64,000 nucleotides of DNA from JBBQFI01 sp038237805 (GTDB taxonomy: Bacteria; Verrucomicrobiota; Verrucomicrobiia; Chthoniobacterales; UBA10450): positions 62,001 through 126,000 of the forward strand of contig JBBRYI010000006.1 in the NCBI GenBank assembly GCA_038237805.1. The letters run 5' to 3'. How positions within the stretch are numbered: the stretch's first letter is position 1; every line of letters begins with the position of its first letter. The position numbers and the translations under genes are program-made. The notes below the pieces were generated by a model. That model was not told the origin of the DNA. It was given only the letters and a program-made list of their open reading frames with translations, and did no database searches. Positions 26,299 to 35,955 of this stretch are shown piece after piece.

Positions 26299-26934
26299 TT
26301 GGGAAGGCTGCCCGAAGAACTTCTGCATACGCTACTTAATAGTCAGGTGTTGGTGCTCAATCGCCTGTGGCAGGCGGTGAATATCTGCTCGGCGCGTCGA
26401 GCGTTCGCCCTCGTTTATCAGGGTCACGCGCAGGTCGTGTCCTCCGATCCGCAGAACAATTTTTTCACGCACGATTTCGATAGCTGGCTCGATTTTTCCG
26501 AGACAGCGCCGGAGCAAGAAATGGTTACGACCATTTCATGGAAAATCCGCGTCCCGCGCGTGATCGTGCTTTTGCTCTTCGATCGTTTGCCGAAGAAGGA
26601 AGTGAAATTCACGCGACACAATGTTTTCGAGCGTGACAAGAGCACCTGCCAGTATTGCGGCCAGATTTTCGATCGCAGCGAGTTGAACCTGGATCACGTT
26701 CTTCCGCGCGATCGAGGCGGGACAACGGTGTGGGAAAACGTCGTTTGTTCCTGCATCCCGTGTAATACGCGCAAAGGAAATCGTTTGCCGCATGAAGCGC
26801 ACATGGCGCTCATTCGCAAGCCGAAACGACCGAAGTGGCGGCCATTTGTGCATGTGACGTTCACATCGCAGCAACACGAGAGCTGGCGACACTTCGTCGA
26901 TCTCGCTTATTGGAACGTTGAGCTGAGCGACTGA
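26299..26934 (+). CDS. HNH endonuclease family protein
   Basis: 211 residues. The C-terminal part holds an HNH fold with paired zinc-binding cysteines: CQYCG, then LNLDHVLPRDRGG (the His of HNH), ENVVCSCIPCNTRKGNR. The N-terminal half (SQVLVLNRLWQAVNICSARR) is shared by a widespread single-gene family of unknown role in this phylum. TTG start at 26299. No phage or restriction gene is adjacent, so it is not obviously defence-related. Confidence 0.85.
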   Translation: MGRLPEELLHTLLNSQVLVLNRLWQAVNICSARRAFALVYQGHAQVVSSDPQNNFFTHDFDSWLDFSETAPEQEMVTTISWKIRVPRVIVLLLFDRLPKKEVKFTRHNVFERDKSTCQYCGQIFDRSELNLDHVLPRDRGGTTVWENVVCSCIPCNTRKGNRLPHEAHMALIRKPKRPKWRPFVHVTFTSQQHESWRHFVDLAYWNVELSD

Positions 26935-26941
26935 TTGATGT

Positions 26942-27010
26942 TGTAGCGGCGGTCTCTGACCGTCGCACTATTTCTGGAAAAGTTTGCGACGGTCAGAGAG
27001 CGCCGCTACA
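26942..27010. repeat. Family A REP-like palindrome, copy 5
   Basis: TGTAGCGGCGGTCTCTGACC and GGTCAGAGAGCGCCGCTACA, the best paired copy. It lies between the 3' ends of the convergent HNH gene and nuoN, where it could act as a bidirectional transcript end. Confidence 0.86.
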
Positions 27011-27013
27011 GAT

Positions 27014-28438
27014 TCAGCGACTTAGCGCGTTCAGAATCGGCTGCGGATAAATCCCGAGCCAGATGTTTGCGATCATCAGCAGCGACATGGCAACGCGCGA
27101 AAGCCCGCCGATTGAAATCGGCTCCGCGTTTCTCGGCTCCTGCCAGTACATCGCGCGGACTACTTTTAGATAGTAGTAGAATCCGCAGGCGACCGTAATA
27201 ACGCCGACGGCCGCAAGGACGAATTGATGCTGCTGAATTGCGGCATCGAAGATGAAAAATTTACCGAGGAACCCCGCGGTAAAGGGCACCCCCGCGAGCG
27301 AAATCATCGCGATTAACATTGCGAAGGCGAGGAAAGGCGAGCGTTTTCCGAGTCCGTCGAAGTCCTGAATTTGTTCGCCTTCGCTTTTAGCTACCACGAT
27401 GAGCACAGCAAAACTCAGCAGCGTCATGACAAGATAAGCGACCAAATAAAAGCTTACCGCGACGCCTGCAAAGGAAACGATCCCGATGAGTAGGTAACCA
27501 GTGTGCGCGATGCTGGAATAAGCGAGGAGACGCTTAAGATTGCTCTGCGGAAGCGCGGCGAGATTGCCATAGAGTAAGGTTAGAATGGCGATGACCAGAA
27601 GAACACGTTGGATCTGCGGTAAGATGAAAAACGGCTGCAGAATCCGCAACAGCACGACAAAACCAGCGGCTTTCGATCCGACTGAAAGATAAGCGGTCAC
27701 CGGCGTGGGTGCGCCTTGGTAAACGTCTGGAACCCAGATTTGAAACGGAACGGCTGCAATTTTGAAACCGATCGCGACCAACACTAACACCATTCCGAAG
27801 AGCGCCGGGACGGACTCGATGTTGCCACTCGTTAGGGCGGCGGTGATTCGACCGAGATTTGTTTCCCCGGTAACGCCGAATATCCAGGTGATGCCGTAAA
27901 CCAGAAATCCGGTCGCGACGGCGCTAAGGATCAAATATTTTACGCCCGCCTCCAGGGTGATGGGGTTGCGCCGCGTGAAACTCACGAGCACATAAAAAGA
28001 AATCGAGACAAGCTCGATCGAAACGAAAATCATTACGAAGTCGATGGCGGACGCCAACCACATCAATCCGGCGCAAGTGAAAAGCGGGAGCGCGAAAAAT
28101 TCGCCAAGTCCCGATTGATGCGTCGCGCCGTGAATGAATTGCGGAATGATCGGTGCGTAATCAATCATCATGACGAGCACGAGAATCGTCGTCACGAGTG
28201 CGAATCGTTTGAAGAAAATCGCGAGCGGATCGGCTGTGTAAAAATTCCAAAGCGCAGAAGCGTGATCAACCGGCGTCGGAGCGACGAAGAAACTCGCGAT
28301 CAGAATGATGATAAGTCCCGCGATCGCCGCGAGCGCGATACCTTGCTTCTCGATTTTCTCGGCGAATGCCTCGAGCAAAAGAAGTCCAGTGCCCAGAACT
28401 ACGACTGCGATTTCGAGAGTGGGCGCGCCGATCATCAT
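27014..28438 (-). CDS. nuoN: NADH-quinone oxidoreductase subunit N
   Basis: Antiporter-like membrane subunit of complex I, about 474 residues and about 14 helices. Conserved segments: FFALPLFTCAGLMWLASAID, SIELVSISFYVL (key Glu), FKIAAVPFQIWVPDVYQGAP (key Lys), SSIAHTGYLLIG. The start ATG at 28438 overlaps the nuoM stop by one base (TGATG). Last gene of the operon, followed by a palindrome. Confidence 0.95.
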   Translation of the reverse strand: MMIGAPTLEIAVVVLGTGLLLLEAFAEKIEKQGIALAAIAGLIIILIASFFVAPTPVDHASALWNFYTADPLAIFFKRFALVTTILVLVMMIDYAPIIPQFIHGATHQSGLGEFFALPLFTCAGLMWLASAIDFVMIFVSIELVSISFYVLVSFTRRNPITLEAGVKYLILSAVATGFLVYGITWIFGVTGETNLGRITAALTSGNIESVPALFGMVLVLVAIGFKIAAVPFQIWVPDVYQGAPTPVTAYLSVGSKAAGFVVLLRILQPFFILPQIQRVLLVIAILTLLYGNLAALPQSNLKRLLAYSSIAHTGYLLIGIVSFAGVAVSFYLVAYLVMTLLSFAVLIVVAKSEGEQIQDFDGLGKRSPFLAFAMLIAMISLAGVPFTAGFLGKFFIFDAAIQQHQFVLAAVGVITVACGFYYYLKVVRAMYWQEPRNAEPISIGGLSRVAMSLLMIANIWLGIYPQPILNALSR

Positions 28439-29913
28439 CACTTTGCGGCGAAGTACGTGCGGAACGGCGGAGTGATCACGCGAATAAATGTTTGTGGGAA
28501 AAATCCAACCCAAAGGAGCCCCGCGACAAGCAGGCTAATCGGTAAACGAAGTGTCGGGCGAAGATCGGTAAGTCCCTTCCATTTCGGATTCATCGTCCCC
28601 ATGAAAACGGCCCGATAAGCGCGCAGCATATAGACGGCTGAGATAACGACGCCCCACAGCGCGAGCGTTGTCGCGACTTGGAAAATTTGGAATTGCGCCA
28701 TGCTTGCTCCGCGGCGGAACGCTCCAAAGAAAATTAAAATTTCGCCGGCAAAATTGGCAAAACCGGGCAAGCCAATCGCGGCAAATGCCGCGAGTCCGAA
28801 AGCGAAACCAGCAAAGGGCATGATCCTGGCAAGGCCGCCGAGGTCTTCCAGTAAGAGTGTGCCTGTGCGCCGCCGCAGTTCGCCGGTGATTCCGAAAAGC
28901 AACGCAATAGAAAGTCCGTGCGCGAGCATGAGAATGGCCGCGCCGTTAACGCCGAGAATATTTGCACTCGCGATTCCGAGGAAAATGTAGCCCATGTGCA
29001 TGACGCTGGAATAACCGAGCATCCAGTCGAGCCGTTTTTGCGCGATCGTGACGAGACCAATGTAAATGATGTTTCCGAGCAGGAGCACGATGAGGAGTTT
29101 GTTCCAGTACTCCGCGCCTGCCGGCAGCAACGGAATTGCCAAACGCAACAGTCCGTAGAGTCCGAATTTTTTCAACACGCCGGCGTGGAGCATTGCGACG
29201 GGCGCAGGCGCCGAGGCGTAGGCTTCGGGCGCCCATGTGTGAAAGGGAAAAAGTGAAATCAGAATTCCGAAGCCGATCAGCAACAGTAAATAGATGTGGC
29301 GTTGCGCTTCGACGCTGATTTGGCCTGCCGCAGCCGCGGTTTGCAGAACGCCAAAATCAAAACTGCGCGATGCTTCAGGTAAACTGCGATAGAGCAGAAT
29401 CAACCCGAGCAACATAATAAAACTGCCCAGTGCGAGGTAGATCGTGATTTTCCAGGCGGCCGTTTGTCGATTGCCGCTTCCCCAAATTCCAATGAGCAGG
29501 AATGTCGGAATGAGCGCGAGCTCGTGAAATGCATAAAAGAAAAACAGATCAATCGATGCGAAGGCGCCGATTGCGCCGGCGGAAATGAGAAGGAGACAGG
29601 AATAAAATGCGTTTTCGTTTTTCGAAACTTCGGCTGTGAACCAGATCGCACAGAAAGAAACGATCGCGGTAAGGAGCAACATCAGGAGACTGAGCCCGTC
29701 GGCGCCAAGAGCGAACCGCCATCCCCACGTCTGACTGATGGTCCACGAGCTAACGAATTGAAAACCGCTCGCGTTGCGATCGAACTTCAGGAAGAGAAAA
29801 AGTGTGGCGATCAATTCAATCGCGCACGCAACGATTGCGGTGCGCCTTGCCGACGCTCCTGATAAAATCAGTGCGGCTGCAATAAGCGGCGCGAAAAGAA
29901 TGAGGAGGAGCAT
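28438..29913 (-). CDS. nuoM: NADH-quinone oxidoreductase subunit M
   Basis: Proton-pumping antiporter-like subunit, about 491 residues. Motifs: LGADGLSLLMLLLTAI, FFYAFHELALIPTFLLIGIW (key Glu), FPFHTWAPEAYASAPAPVA, GYSSVMHMGYIFLG. ATG 29913 overlaps the nuoL stop (TAATG). The open frame extends about 52 residues upstream in nuoL's shadow; that part is not coding. Confidence 0.95.
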   Translation of the reverse strand: MLLLILFAPLIAAALILSGASARRTAIVACAIELIATLFLFLKFDRNASGFQFVSSWTISQTWGWRFALGADGLSLLMLLLTAIVSFCAIWFTAEVSKNENAFYSCLLLISAGAIGAFASIDLFFFYAFHELALIPTFLLIGIWGSGNRQTAAWKITIYLALGSFIMLLGLILLYRSLPEASRSFDFGVLQTAAAAGQISVEAQRHIYLLLLIGFGILISLFPFHTWAPEAYASAPAPVAMLHAGVLKKFGLYGLLRLAIPLLPAGAEYWNKLLIVLLLGNIIYIGLVTIAQKRLDWMLGYSSVMHMGYIFLGIASANILGVNGAAILMLAHGLSIALLFGITGELRRRTGTLLLEDLGGLARIMPFAGFAFGLAAFAAIGLPGFANFAGEILIFFGAFRRGASMAQFQIFQVATTLALWGVVISAVYMLRAYRAVFMGTMNPKWKGLTDLRPTLRLPISLLVAGLLWVGFFPQTFIRVITPPFRTYFAAK

Positions 29914-31709
29914 TAGCGGAAAACAGTGAAGTAGATCAGCCAGACGATCCCGAGGCCGAACAAAAATGAATAGGCCTGCAGGTTTCCAACCTGTATCAGC
30001 CGAAGAAGCGCGCCGGTTCCCCAGGTTGCACCGCTCGCGCCGCGAACGACGCCGGCATCGACGATCCATCGATCAAAAAACGCGGCGATGCGCGACAGCA
30101 GCTCTTGTGTCGAGTCGATGAGCCAGGCGTATAATTCATCAAAGTAAAAACGGCGGCGCAGAATTGCGGCGTCGATCGGATCGCTCTCTCGGTTGCGATA
30201 GAGAGAAAAGGCGAGGCCGCCGCCGAGAATCAACGCGGCGAAGGCAAGGAGAGGAACGAGAAACACTGTGGCCTCTTTCTCAGCAAAAGGGAGGAATCGT
30301 TGCGCCACGAAACCGAAACCGGCGATGAACGACAAAACGGCGAGCACAATCAATGGAACTGTCATCACGGGTGGCGCCTCTTCGACTTCGAGCGCAGAAT
30401 CACTGCGCGACTTTCCGAAAAATACCACCAGAACCAATCGCACCATGTAAAACGCGGTAAGGAAAGCGGTGAAAAGTTCGAGCGCGAAAATGGCGGGATT
30501 GCGTTGATAGGCGAGGACAAGAATCGCGTCTTTACTGAAAAACCCACTGAAAGGAGGGAATCCTACCAACGCGAGCGTGCCGACGCCGAAGGTAAGAAAA
30601 GTCGTCTGCATGCGACGCGCCAGTGCGCCCATTTTCCAAATGTTTTGCTCATGATGAAGCATGACGATGACCGCACCGGCGCCAAGAAAGAGGAGCGCTT
30701 TGAAAAACGCGTGCGTGAAAAGATGAAACATCGCCGCTTCACCGGACGCGAGCCCGACCGCGGTGATCATGTAGCCGAGTTGCGAGATTGTGGAGTAAGC
30801 GAGGATTTTTTTGATGTCGTCTTGCTGCGTTGCGGTTAGCGCAGCGATCACGGAGCTAATCGTTCCGATCCACGCGATGACGAGAAGCGCAATAGGTGAG
30901 GGTTGCAGCAGGAACCCGACGCGCACCAGCATGTAGACACCGGCGGCCACCATTGTCGCAGCGTGAATGAGAGCGGAGATCGGCGTCGGACCTTCCATCG
31001 CATCCGGCAGCCAGACGTGCAGCGGGAATTGGGCCGACTTTCCAACCGCGCCGCAAAAAATGAGCAGCGCTGTGATAGTAAGATATTCCGGATGCGACGT
31101 TATCTTAGATATATTAGATGCGATCTCTGCGAAAACGATTGAACCGGTCGCAGTCCAGACCATGAGAATACCGAGCATGAAACCGAAGTCCCCGATGCGA
31201 TTGGTGATGAATGCTTTTTTTGCCGCATCGGCCGCGGCGTCGCGTTCGAACCAATGACCAATGAGCAAATACGAGGCGACACCGACCAGTTCCCAGAAGA
31301 TGAACATCATCACGAAATTGTTGGCCAGCACGATGCCGAGCATCGCGAACATGAAGAAGGAGAGTGCAGCGAAGTAGCGCGATACACCTTTATCGTCCCG
31401 CATGTAGCCGAGCGAGTAGACGTGAATGAGCGCGCCAACACCCGTAACTAAGACAAGCATTGTCTTGCAAAGACGATCTAAGACAAAGCCAAAGGGGATG
31501 TCTAAGATTGGCCGAAGGTCGATCCAGTGAAACGACGGTGGGTTTGTCTTTGCAGAAAAAAACAAGATGACGCTGCCGAGAAAACTAATCCAAACTGTCG
31601 CGACGGAAATCCAACTGCTTAGACGACGCGACGACTTGGTTACGAAAATGATCGTAAACACGGCGTAGAGCGGCAGAAACAAGACCAACCAGGGCAAAAC
31701 GTCGATCAT
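29913..31709 (-). CDS. nuoL: NADH-quinone oxidoreductase subunit L
   Basis: Largest antiporter-like subunit, 598 residues, full length with the C-terminal lateral helix and final anchor (LQAYSFLFGLGIVWLIYF). Motifs: FIFWELVGVASYLLIGHWFE, GKSAQFPLHVWLPDAMEGPT, LIHAATMVAAGVYML, STISQLGYMI. Overlaps nuoM; 6 bp downstream of nuoK. Confidence 0.96.
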   Translation of the reverse strand: MIDVLPWLVLFLPLYAVFTIIFVTKSSRRLSSWISVATVWISFLGSVILFFSAKTNPPSFHWIDLRPILDIPFGFVLDRLCKTMLVLVTGVGALIHVYSLGYMRDDKGVSRYFAALSFFMFAMLGIVLANNFVMMFIFWELVGVASYLLIGHWFERDAAADAAKKAFITNRIGDFGFMLGILMVWTATGSIVFAEIASNISKITSHPEYLTITALLIFCGAVGKSAQFPLHVWLPDAMEGPTPISALIHAATMVAAGVYMLVRVGFLLQPSPIALLVIAWIGTISSVIAALTATQQDDIKKILAYSTISQLGYMITAVGLASGEAAMFHLFTHAFFKALLFLGAGAVIVMLHHEQNIWKMGALARRMQTTFLTFGVGTLALVGFPPFSGFFSKDAILVLAYQRNPAIFALELFTAFLTAFYMVRLVLVVFFGKSRSDSALEVEEAPPVMTVPLIVLAVLSFIAGFGFVAQRFLPFAEKEATVFLVPLLAFAALILGGGLAFSLYRNRESDPIDAAILRRRFYFDELYAWLIDSTQELLSRIAAFFDRWIVDAGVVRGASGATWGTGALLRLIQVGNLQAYSFLFGLGIVWLIYFTVFR

Positions 31710-31715
31710 AGCGCG

Positions 31716-32036
31716 CTAGAATTTCAGACTGTTGATGTCTTCAACATGCGTTGTTCGTCGGGCGCGAAAGAGCGCAACGATGATTGCAAGACCAACCGCG
31801 ACCTCGGCCGCGGCGACGGTGATGATGAAAAAGACAAAGACCTGCGCGTTGTAATTGGGCAAGCCGGTTGCGTCGACGCGAAAGCGCGAGAACGCGACGA
31901 GCGATAAGTTGGCTGCGTTCAACATCAACTCGAGCGACATAAAAATAATGAGGAGATTCCGGCGCAGGATGACGCCCGCGAAGCCGATCGTAAAAAGCAG
32001 TCCGCTGACGAGTAGATAATCTCCAAGCGTCAGCAT
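31716..32036 (-). CDS. nuoK: NADH-quinone oxidoreductase subunit K
   Basis: 106 residues with three membrane helices. Conserved GFAGVILRRNLLIIFMSLEL (key Glu in helix 2) and FVFFIITVAAAEVAVGLAII (second key Glu). Part of the quinone-linked proton path. Tightly packed between nuoJ and nuoL. Confidence 0.95.
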   Translation of the reverse strand: MLTLGDYLLVSGLLFTIGFAGVILRRNLLIIFMSLELMLNAANLSLVAFSRFRVDATGLPNYNAQVFVFFIITVAAAEVAVGLAIIVALFRARRTTHVEDINSLKF

Positions 32037-32037
32037 A

Positions 32038-32541
32038 TTAGCGCAGCTCGCGTTTGCTTAAAACGATCACCCCAATCGTTGCGACCAGGACCAGAATGCC
32101 GATGATCTGGAAAGGAAGATTGTATTGGTCGAAGAGGATGAATCCGATATTGCGGACATCATTTATCTTTACCAGCGGCAACGGCGGAAAAGGCTGCTCC
32201 GCCGCGCGCAACCTGTGCACGACTGAGTAAATCTGAAAGAAGAGCGCGAGCGCGACCAAGACCCCGCCGGAAAATGCGACTACATTTATTTTGCGGCGCT
32301 CTTCGGCGCGGAGATCGAGCAGCATGATAATGAAAAGGAAAAGCACCATGACTGCGCCGGCATAGACGAGAATTTGAATGACGCCGATGAAGTAGGCATC
32401 GAGCATAACGAAAAGAGCAGCCAGGCCGAGAAACGAAACCACAAGGCTGAGAGCACTGGCAACGGGACTGCGATTAACCACCACCGCGACACCGAAGCCG
32501 ATCATCATTAGCGAAAAAATCCAAAAGAGCAGCGGCTGCAT
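32038..32541 (-). CDS. nuoJ: NADH-quinone oxidoreductase subunit J
   Basis: 167 residues, five helices. VASALSLVVSFLGLAALFVM, DAYFIGVIQILVYAGAVMVL with the pi-bulge region, and a C-terminal helix (IIGILVLVATIGVIVLSKRE). Stop and the nuoK start are separated by one base. Confidence 0.94.
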   Translation of the reverse strand: MQPLLFWIFSLMMIGFGVAVVVNRSPVASALSLVVSFLGLAALFVMLDAYFIGVIQILVYAGAVMVLFLFIIMLLDLRAEERRKINVVAFSGGVLVALALFFQIYSVVHRLRAAEQPFPPLPLVKINDVRNIGFILFDQYNLPFQIIGILVLVATIGVIVLSKRELR

Positions 32542-32564
32542 GTCTTAGATCTAAGATATCGGTC

Positions 32565-33095
32565 TTACTTTTTTTCGTTCCATTTCAGAACGACGCCGTG
32601 CATGACACCGCCGATCTCGAGCAATTTCTGTTTATCGTGCACCATCTCCGCGCGGGTCAGTCCAGTTATGGCGTAATCTTTGCGAAGAAAGATGGCTTGC
32701 TCGGGACAAACTTCTTCGCACATCCCGCAGTAGATGCAGCGAATCATATCGATGTCGAACTCTTCCGGATATTTTTCGACCTTAGCGAAACGATCGCGTT
32801 CTGAAATCTCGCCCGGCACAATCTTGATCGCGCGCGGCGGACAGATGAATTCGCAAAGCTGACACGCGACGCAGCGAACGCGCCCGGCTTCATCGCGCAC
32901 CAGCGCGGGAGCGCCGCGATAATGTTCCGGCATAGAAGAGTCCCATTTTTGCTCCGGATACTGCATGGTCACTTTCGTGCGCCCGAAAAGCATATTGACG
33001 AAATGCTTGATCGTGATCGCCATGCCGCTGGCGATGGCCGGAAAATAAAGCCGCTCGAGCCAGGTGAGCTTCGGACGTGAAACGGTGATGGCCAT
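32565..33095 (-). CDS. nuoI: NADH-quinone oxidoreductase subunit I
   Basis: 176 residues with two [4Fe-4S] motifs: CVACQLCEFICPP and CIYCGMCEEVCPE. These carry electrons to the N2 cluster in NuoB. ATG 33095 (MAITVSRPKL) is used; the frame continues upstream into nuoH. An N-terminal amphipathic segment (MAITIKHFVNMLFGR) sits against the membrane arm. Confidence 0.95.
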   Translation of the reverse strand: MAITVSRPKLTWLERLYFPAIASGMAITIKHFVNMLFGRTKVTMQYPEQKWDSSMPEHYRGAPALVRDEAGRVRCVACQLCEFICPPRAIKIVPGEISERDRFAKVEKYPEEFDIDMIRCIYCGMCEEVCPEQAIFLRKDYAITGLTRAEMVHDKQKLLEIGGVMHGVVLKWNEKK

Positions 33096-33096
33096 T

Positions 33097-34200
33097 CTAG
33101 GTCGGAAAATAAGCGATGATGATTGCGGCGACGAAGATATTGACGAGCGCAATCTCGAAAAAGAAAACCCAGCCGAGACGCATCAACTGGTCGTATCGAA
33201 AACGCGGCAACGTCCAGCGCACCCAAATAAAGAAAAACAGAAGCGCGGAGAGTTTGGCGAAGAACGTTGCGATGTTAAAAAGACCGCCAAGGATGCCGCG
33301 CCAGCCCGGCGCCGAGCCATCGACAAGCACCCAATGAAATTGTCCGTGCCACGAGGGGATAGGTAAATGCCAGCCGCCGAGAAAAAGCGTAACGATGACA
33401 GCCGAGCCGGTGATCATCGCGGCGTATTCGCCGAGGAAGAATAAACCGAACTTCATTGCGGCATATTCAGTGTGATAACCGCCGGCCAATTCTTGTTCCG
33501 CCTCCGGTAAATCAAACGGAAGCCGATTTGTCTCGGCGAAAATCGCGATCATGAAAACGAGAAAGGAAATCCACATCGGAATGGTAAGCAGCCATTTCGC
33601 TGGATTTGTCCAATCATCAAGGAACGGGGCAATCATCCAGCCATTCTCGATCTGATATCTAACCACACTCGTTAGGCGAAGCTGACCGATGAGAAGGAAA
33701 ACCGGGATGACGGCGAGACCTAACGAGAGTTCGTAGGAAATCATCTGCGACGAAGAGCGGACGCTACCGAGAAATGGATATTTCGAATTCGATGACCAGC
33801 CGGCGAGGACGATTCCATACACGCCTAACGACGCGATGGCGAAGACATAAAGCACACCGACGTTGATGTCGGCGATGACCATGGGCACGCCGAAGAGCGT
33901 GCTGCCGAACGGCACGACCGCGATGGTCATGATCGCCGGAACCATGGCGAGACAGGGCGCGAGGTAGTAGTAAAACGTGTTTACGTGCGCGGGCGTGAAT
34001 TGCTCTTTCAGCAAAAATTTTGCGGCGTCAGCGATAGGTTGAAATAAACCAGCGGGTCCGACGCGATTTGGCCCGAGTCGATCCTGAATGAGCGCGCTTA
34101 CGCGGCGCTCGGCATACACGCTATAGGAAACGAGCGGGAGGATGACGAGAAAGACAATCCCCAGAATCTTCAGCAGCGAGGTGATAATGAGGAAGGACAT
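33097..34200 (-). CDS. nuoH: NADH-quinone oxidoreductase subunit H
   Basis: 367 residues, about eight helices; forms the quinone chamber. Motifs: ERRVSALIQDRLGPNRVGP, GIVLAGWSSNSKYPFLGSVR, AETNRLPFDLPEAEQELAGG, EYAAMKFGLFFLGEYAAM. Complete; a short gap separates it from nuoG. Confidence 0.96.
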   Translation of the reverse strand: MSFLIITSLLKILGIVFLVILPLVSYSVYAERRVSALIQDRLGPNRVGPAGLFQPIADAAKFLLKEQFTPAHVNTFYYYLAPCLAMVPAIMTIAVVPFGSTLFGVPMVIADINVGVLYVFAIASLGVYGIVLAGWSSNSKYPFLGSVRSSSQMISYELSLGLAVIPVFLLIGQLRLTSVVRYQIENGWMIAPFLDDWTNPAKWLLTIPMWISFLVFMIAIFAETNRLPFDLPEAEQELAGGYHTEYAAMKFGLFFLGEYAAMITGSAVIVTLFLGGWHLPIPSWHGQFHWVLVDGSAPGWRGILGGLFNIATFFAKLSALLFFFIWVRWTLPRFRYDQLMRLGWVFFFEIALVNIFVAAIIIAYFPT

Positions 34201-34228
34201 TTCCAGGTCGTCGCTAAATAATTCGGAC

Positions 34229-35953
34229 TTACTTCGCTGCTTTTTCCGTTTCGCGTTTTTTAACTTTTTCTTTTGCCGGCTCGCCGGGAGGCGGAGTCGT
34301 TTCTTTATTCAGAACTTGCACACCAAGGTCTCCGATCTTCCCTAAATTGAGACCGGCAAACTCCGGGATCGCTGCGCTCATTTCTCGAAAAACATCTTCG
34401 ATCGAGTAAATTCCGTTCTGTTCGGTGCAGGCTTGAATCAGATCACGCAGAATTTCCCAATCGTCTCTTGTTTCGCCCGGGCCGGTAACGGCGCGGTTCA
34501 ATCGTTGCAGCCGGCCTTTGCCGTTGATCATTGAGCCGCGTTTTTCCGCAAAACCAAACGAGGGAAAGACGGTGGTCGCGAATGGAGTCGCGGCGTTGGC
34601 TAGAATATCCATGACTACGAACGTTGGGAGCGCGGCGAGTTGTGCCGTCGTTATTCCGCACTTGGTCGGATCTTCACCGAGCGCGATCAACGCTTTTACA
34701 TTGCCGGAGGATATTTCCCGGGCAATGCGAGCCAACTTGGTCCCGGGATCATTCGTTAGGTTAAGGATCAGTTTTGCGCCGTTCGTATTTGGATTGCGAT
34801 CTTCGCTCAGGAGGATGTCATCGCCCGGACCGGAGCGCGGCACGATGTCGAGCATTTCGATACCGAGCAGTTTTGCGAGTCGCGCCGTGAGCCACAATTC
34901 TTCGTTAGTCATGCGCCCGGAAGCGATGATCGCCATTTGGCGCCCTGCCACCCCTTTCAGTTGCGTCGCAACGCCTCGAATCGCGTCCGACCACGAGCTC
35001 GGGGCGAGCTTGCCGCCGGAAAACGTTTGCGGTTCAAGGATGCGCTTCTCCGATTGGAGATAGCCAAAATTGAGTCGTCCGTAGTCGCACATCCAGCACG
35101 AATTGACAGCTTCATTTTCACGCGGCGTTTGTCGATAAATCACGTCCTGTCGCGTTCCGATGAGCGTGTTGCATCCAGTCGCGCAACTCGTGCAAAAGCT
35201 TTTCGTTTCCTTCAAAAACCAAACGCGCATTTTGAAACGAAAGTCGGATGAGGTGAGCGCGCCGACTGGACAAATGTCTACCGTGTTAAGTGAGTAATTA
35301 TTTTCGAGACGCTTGCCCGGATGCGCGGTCAGCACGCTGTGACTGCCGCGATCGACAAAACCGAGCACATCATCGTGCACGATTTCCTGGCAAAATCGAA
35401 TGCACCGTGAACAAAGAATGCATCGCTCGTCGTCGAGCGTAACGCGTGGGCCCAGCTGGACGTTCTTCGGTTTCTTGACTTTGTTTTCGAGGAACCGCGA
35501 CGAGGCGTTGCCGTAATCAACGCTGAATTCCTGCAGGCGACATTCGCCCGCCTGATCGCAAATCGGGCAATCGAGGGGATGATTGATGAGCAGAAATTCC
35601 ATCACGCCGCGACGACATTCTTCCGCGAGCGGTGAATCAGTGCGCACGCCCATCCCGTCGGCGATATCTTGCGCGCAGCAAATTTGCGGACGCGGCATCC
35701 AGTTGATCACCGGTTTCCCATCCGCACCGAGCTCCGTTTTGCGATCCGGACCCATCTTTGGGAGCCCCATTTCGATCAAACACATTCGACAATTCCCCGG
35801 CGAGGTGAGCTTCTTGTGATAGCAATAACGCGGAACGTAATGGCCCGCCTGCTCGCACGCTTCGATCACGCGCGTCCCTTTCGGAAACTGATGCCAGACG
35901 CCATTGATCTGGACGCGAAATAACTGCGGCGCGACAGAAATCTTTTCGCTCAT
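34229..35953 (-). CDS. nuoG: NADH-quinone oxidoreductase subunit G (short form)
   Basis: 574 residues, against about 680-900 for many NuoG. The iron-sulfur part is complete: [2Fe-2S] cysteines in PRYCYHKKLTSPGNCRMC and ICC, the His/Cys N5 motif HPLDCPICDQAGEC, CILCSRCIRFCQE and CPVGAL, plus an extra CTSCATGC. The molybdopterin-oxidoreductase-like C-terminal half is shortened and ends in a Lys/Glu-rich tail. ATG 35953 (MSEKIS) is used; it starts 2 bases after the nuoEF stop. Confidence 0.93.
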   Translation of the reverse strand: MSEKISVAPQLFRVQINGVWHQFPKGTRVIEACEQAGHYVPRYCYHKKLTSPGNCRMCLIEMGLPKMGPDRKTELGADGKPVINWMPRPQICCAQDIADGMGVRTDSPLAEECRRGVMEFLLINHPLDCPICDQAGECRLQEFSVDYGNASSRFLENKVKKPKNVQLGPRVTLDDERCILCSRCIRFCQEIVHDDVLGFVDRGSHSVLTAHPGKRLENNYSLNTVDICPVGALTSSDFRFKMRVWFLKETKSFCTSCATGCNTLIGTRQDVIYRQTPRENEAVNSCWMCDYGRLNFGYLQSEKRILEPQTFSGGKLAPSSWSDAIRGVATQLKGVAGRQMAIIASGRMTNEELWLTARLAKLLGIEMLDIVPRSGPGDDILLSEDRNPNTNGAKLILNLTNDPGTKLARIAREISSGNVKALIALGEDPTKCGITTAQLAALPTFVVMDILANAATPFATTVFPSFGFAEKRGSMINGKGRLQRLNRAVTGPGETRDDWEILRDLIQACTEQNGIYSIEDVFREMSAAIPEFAGLNLGKIGDLGVQVLNKETTPPPGEPAKEKVKKRETEKAAK

Positions 35954-35955
35954 TG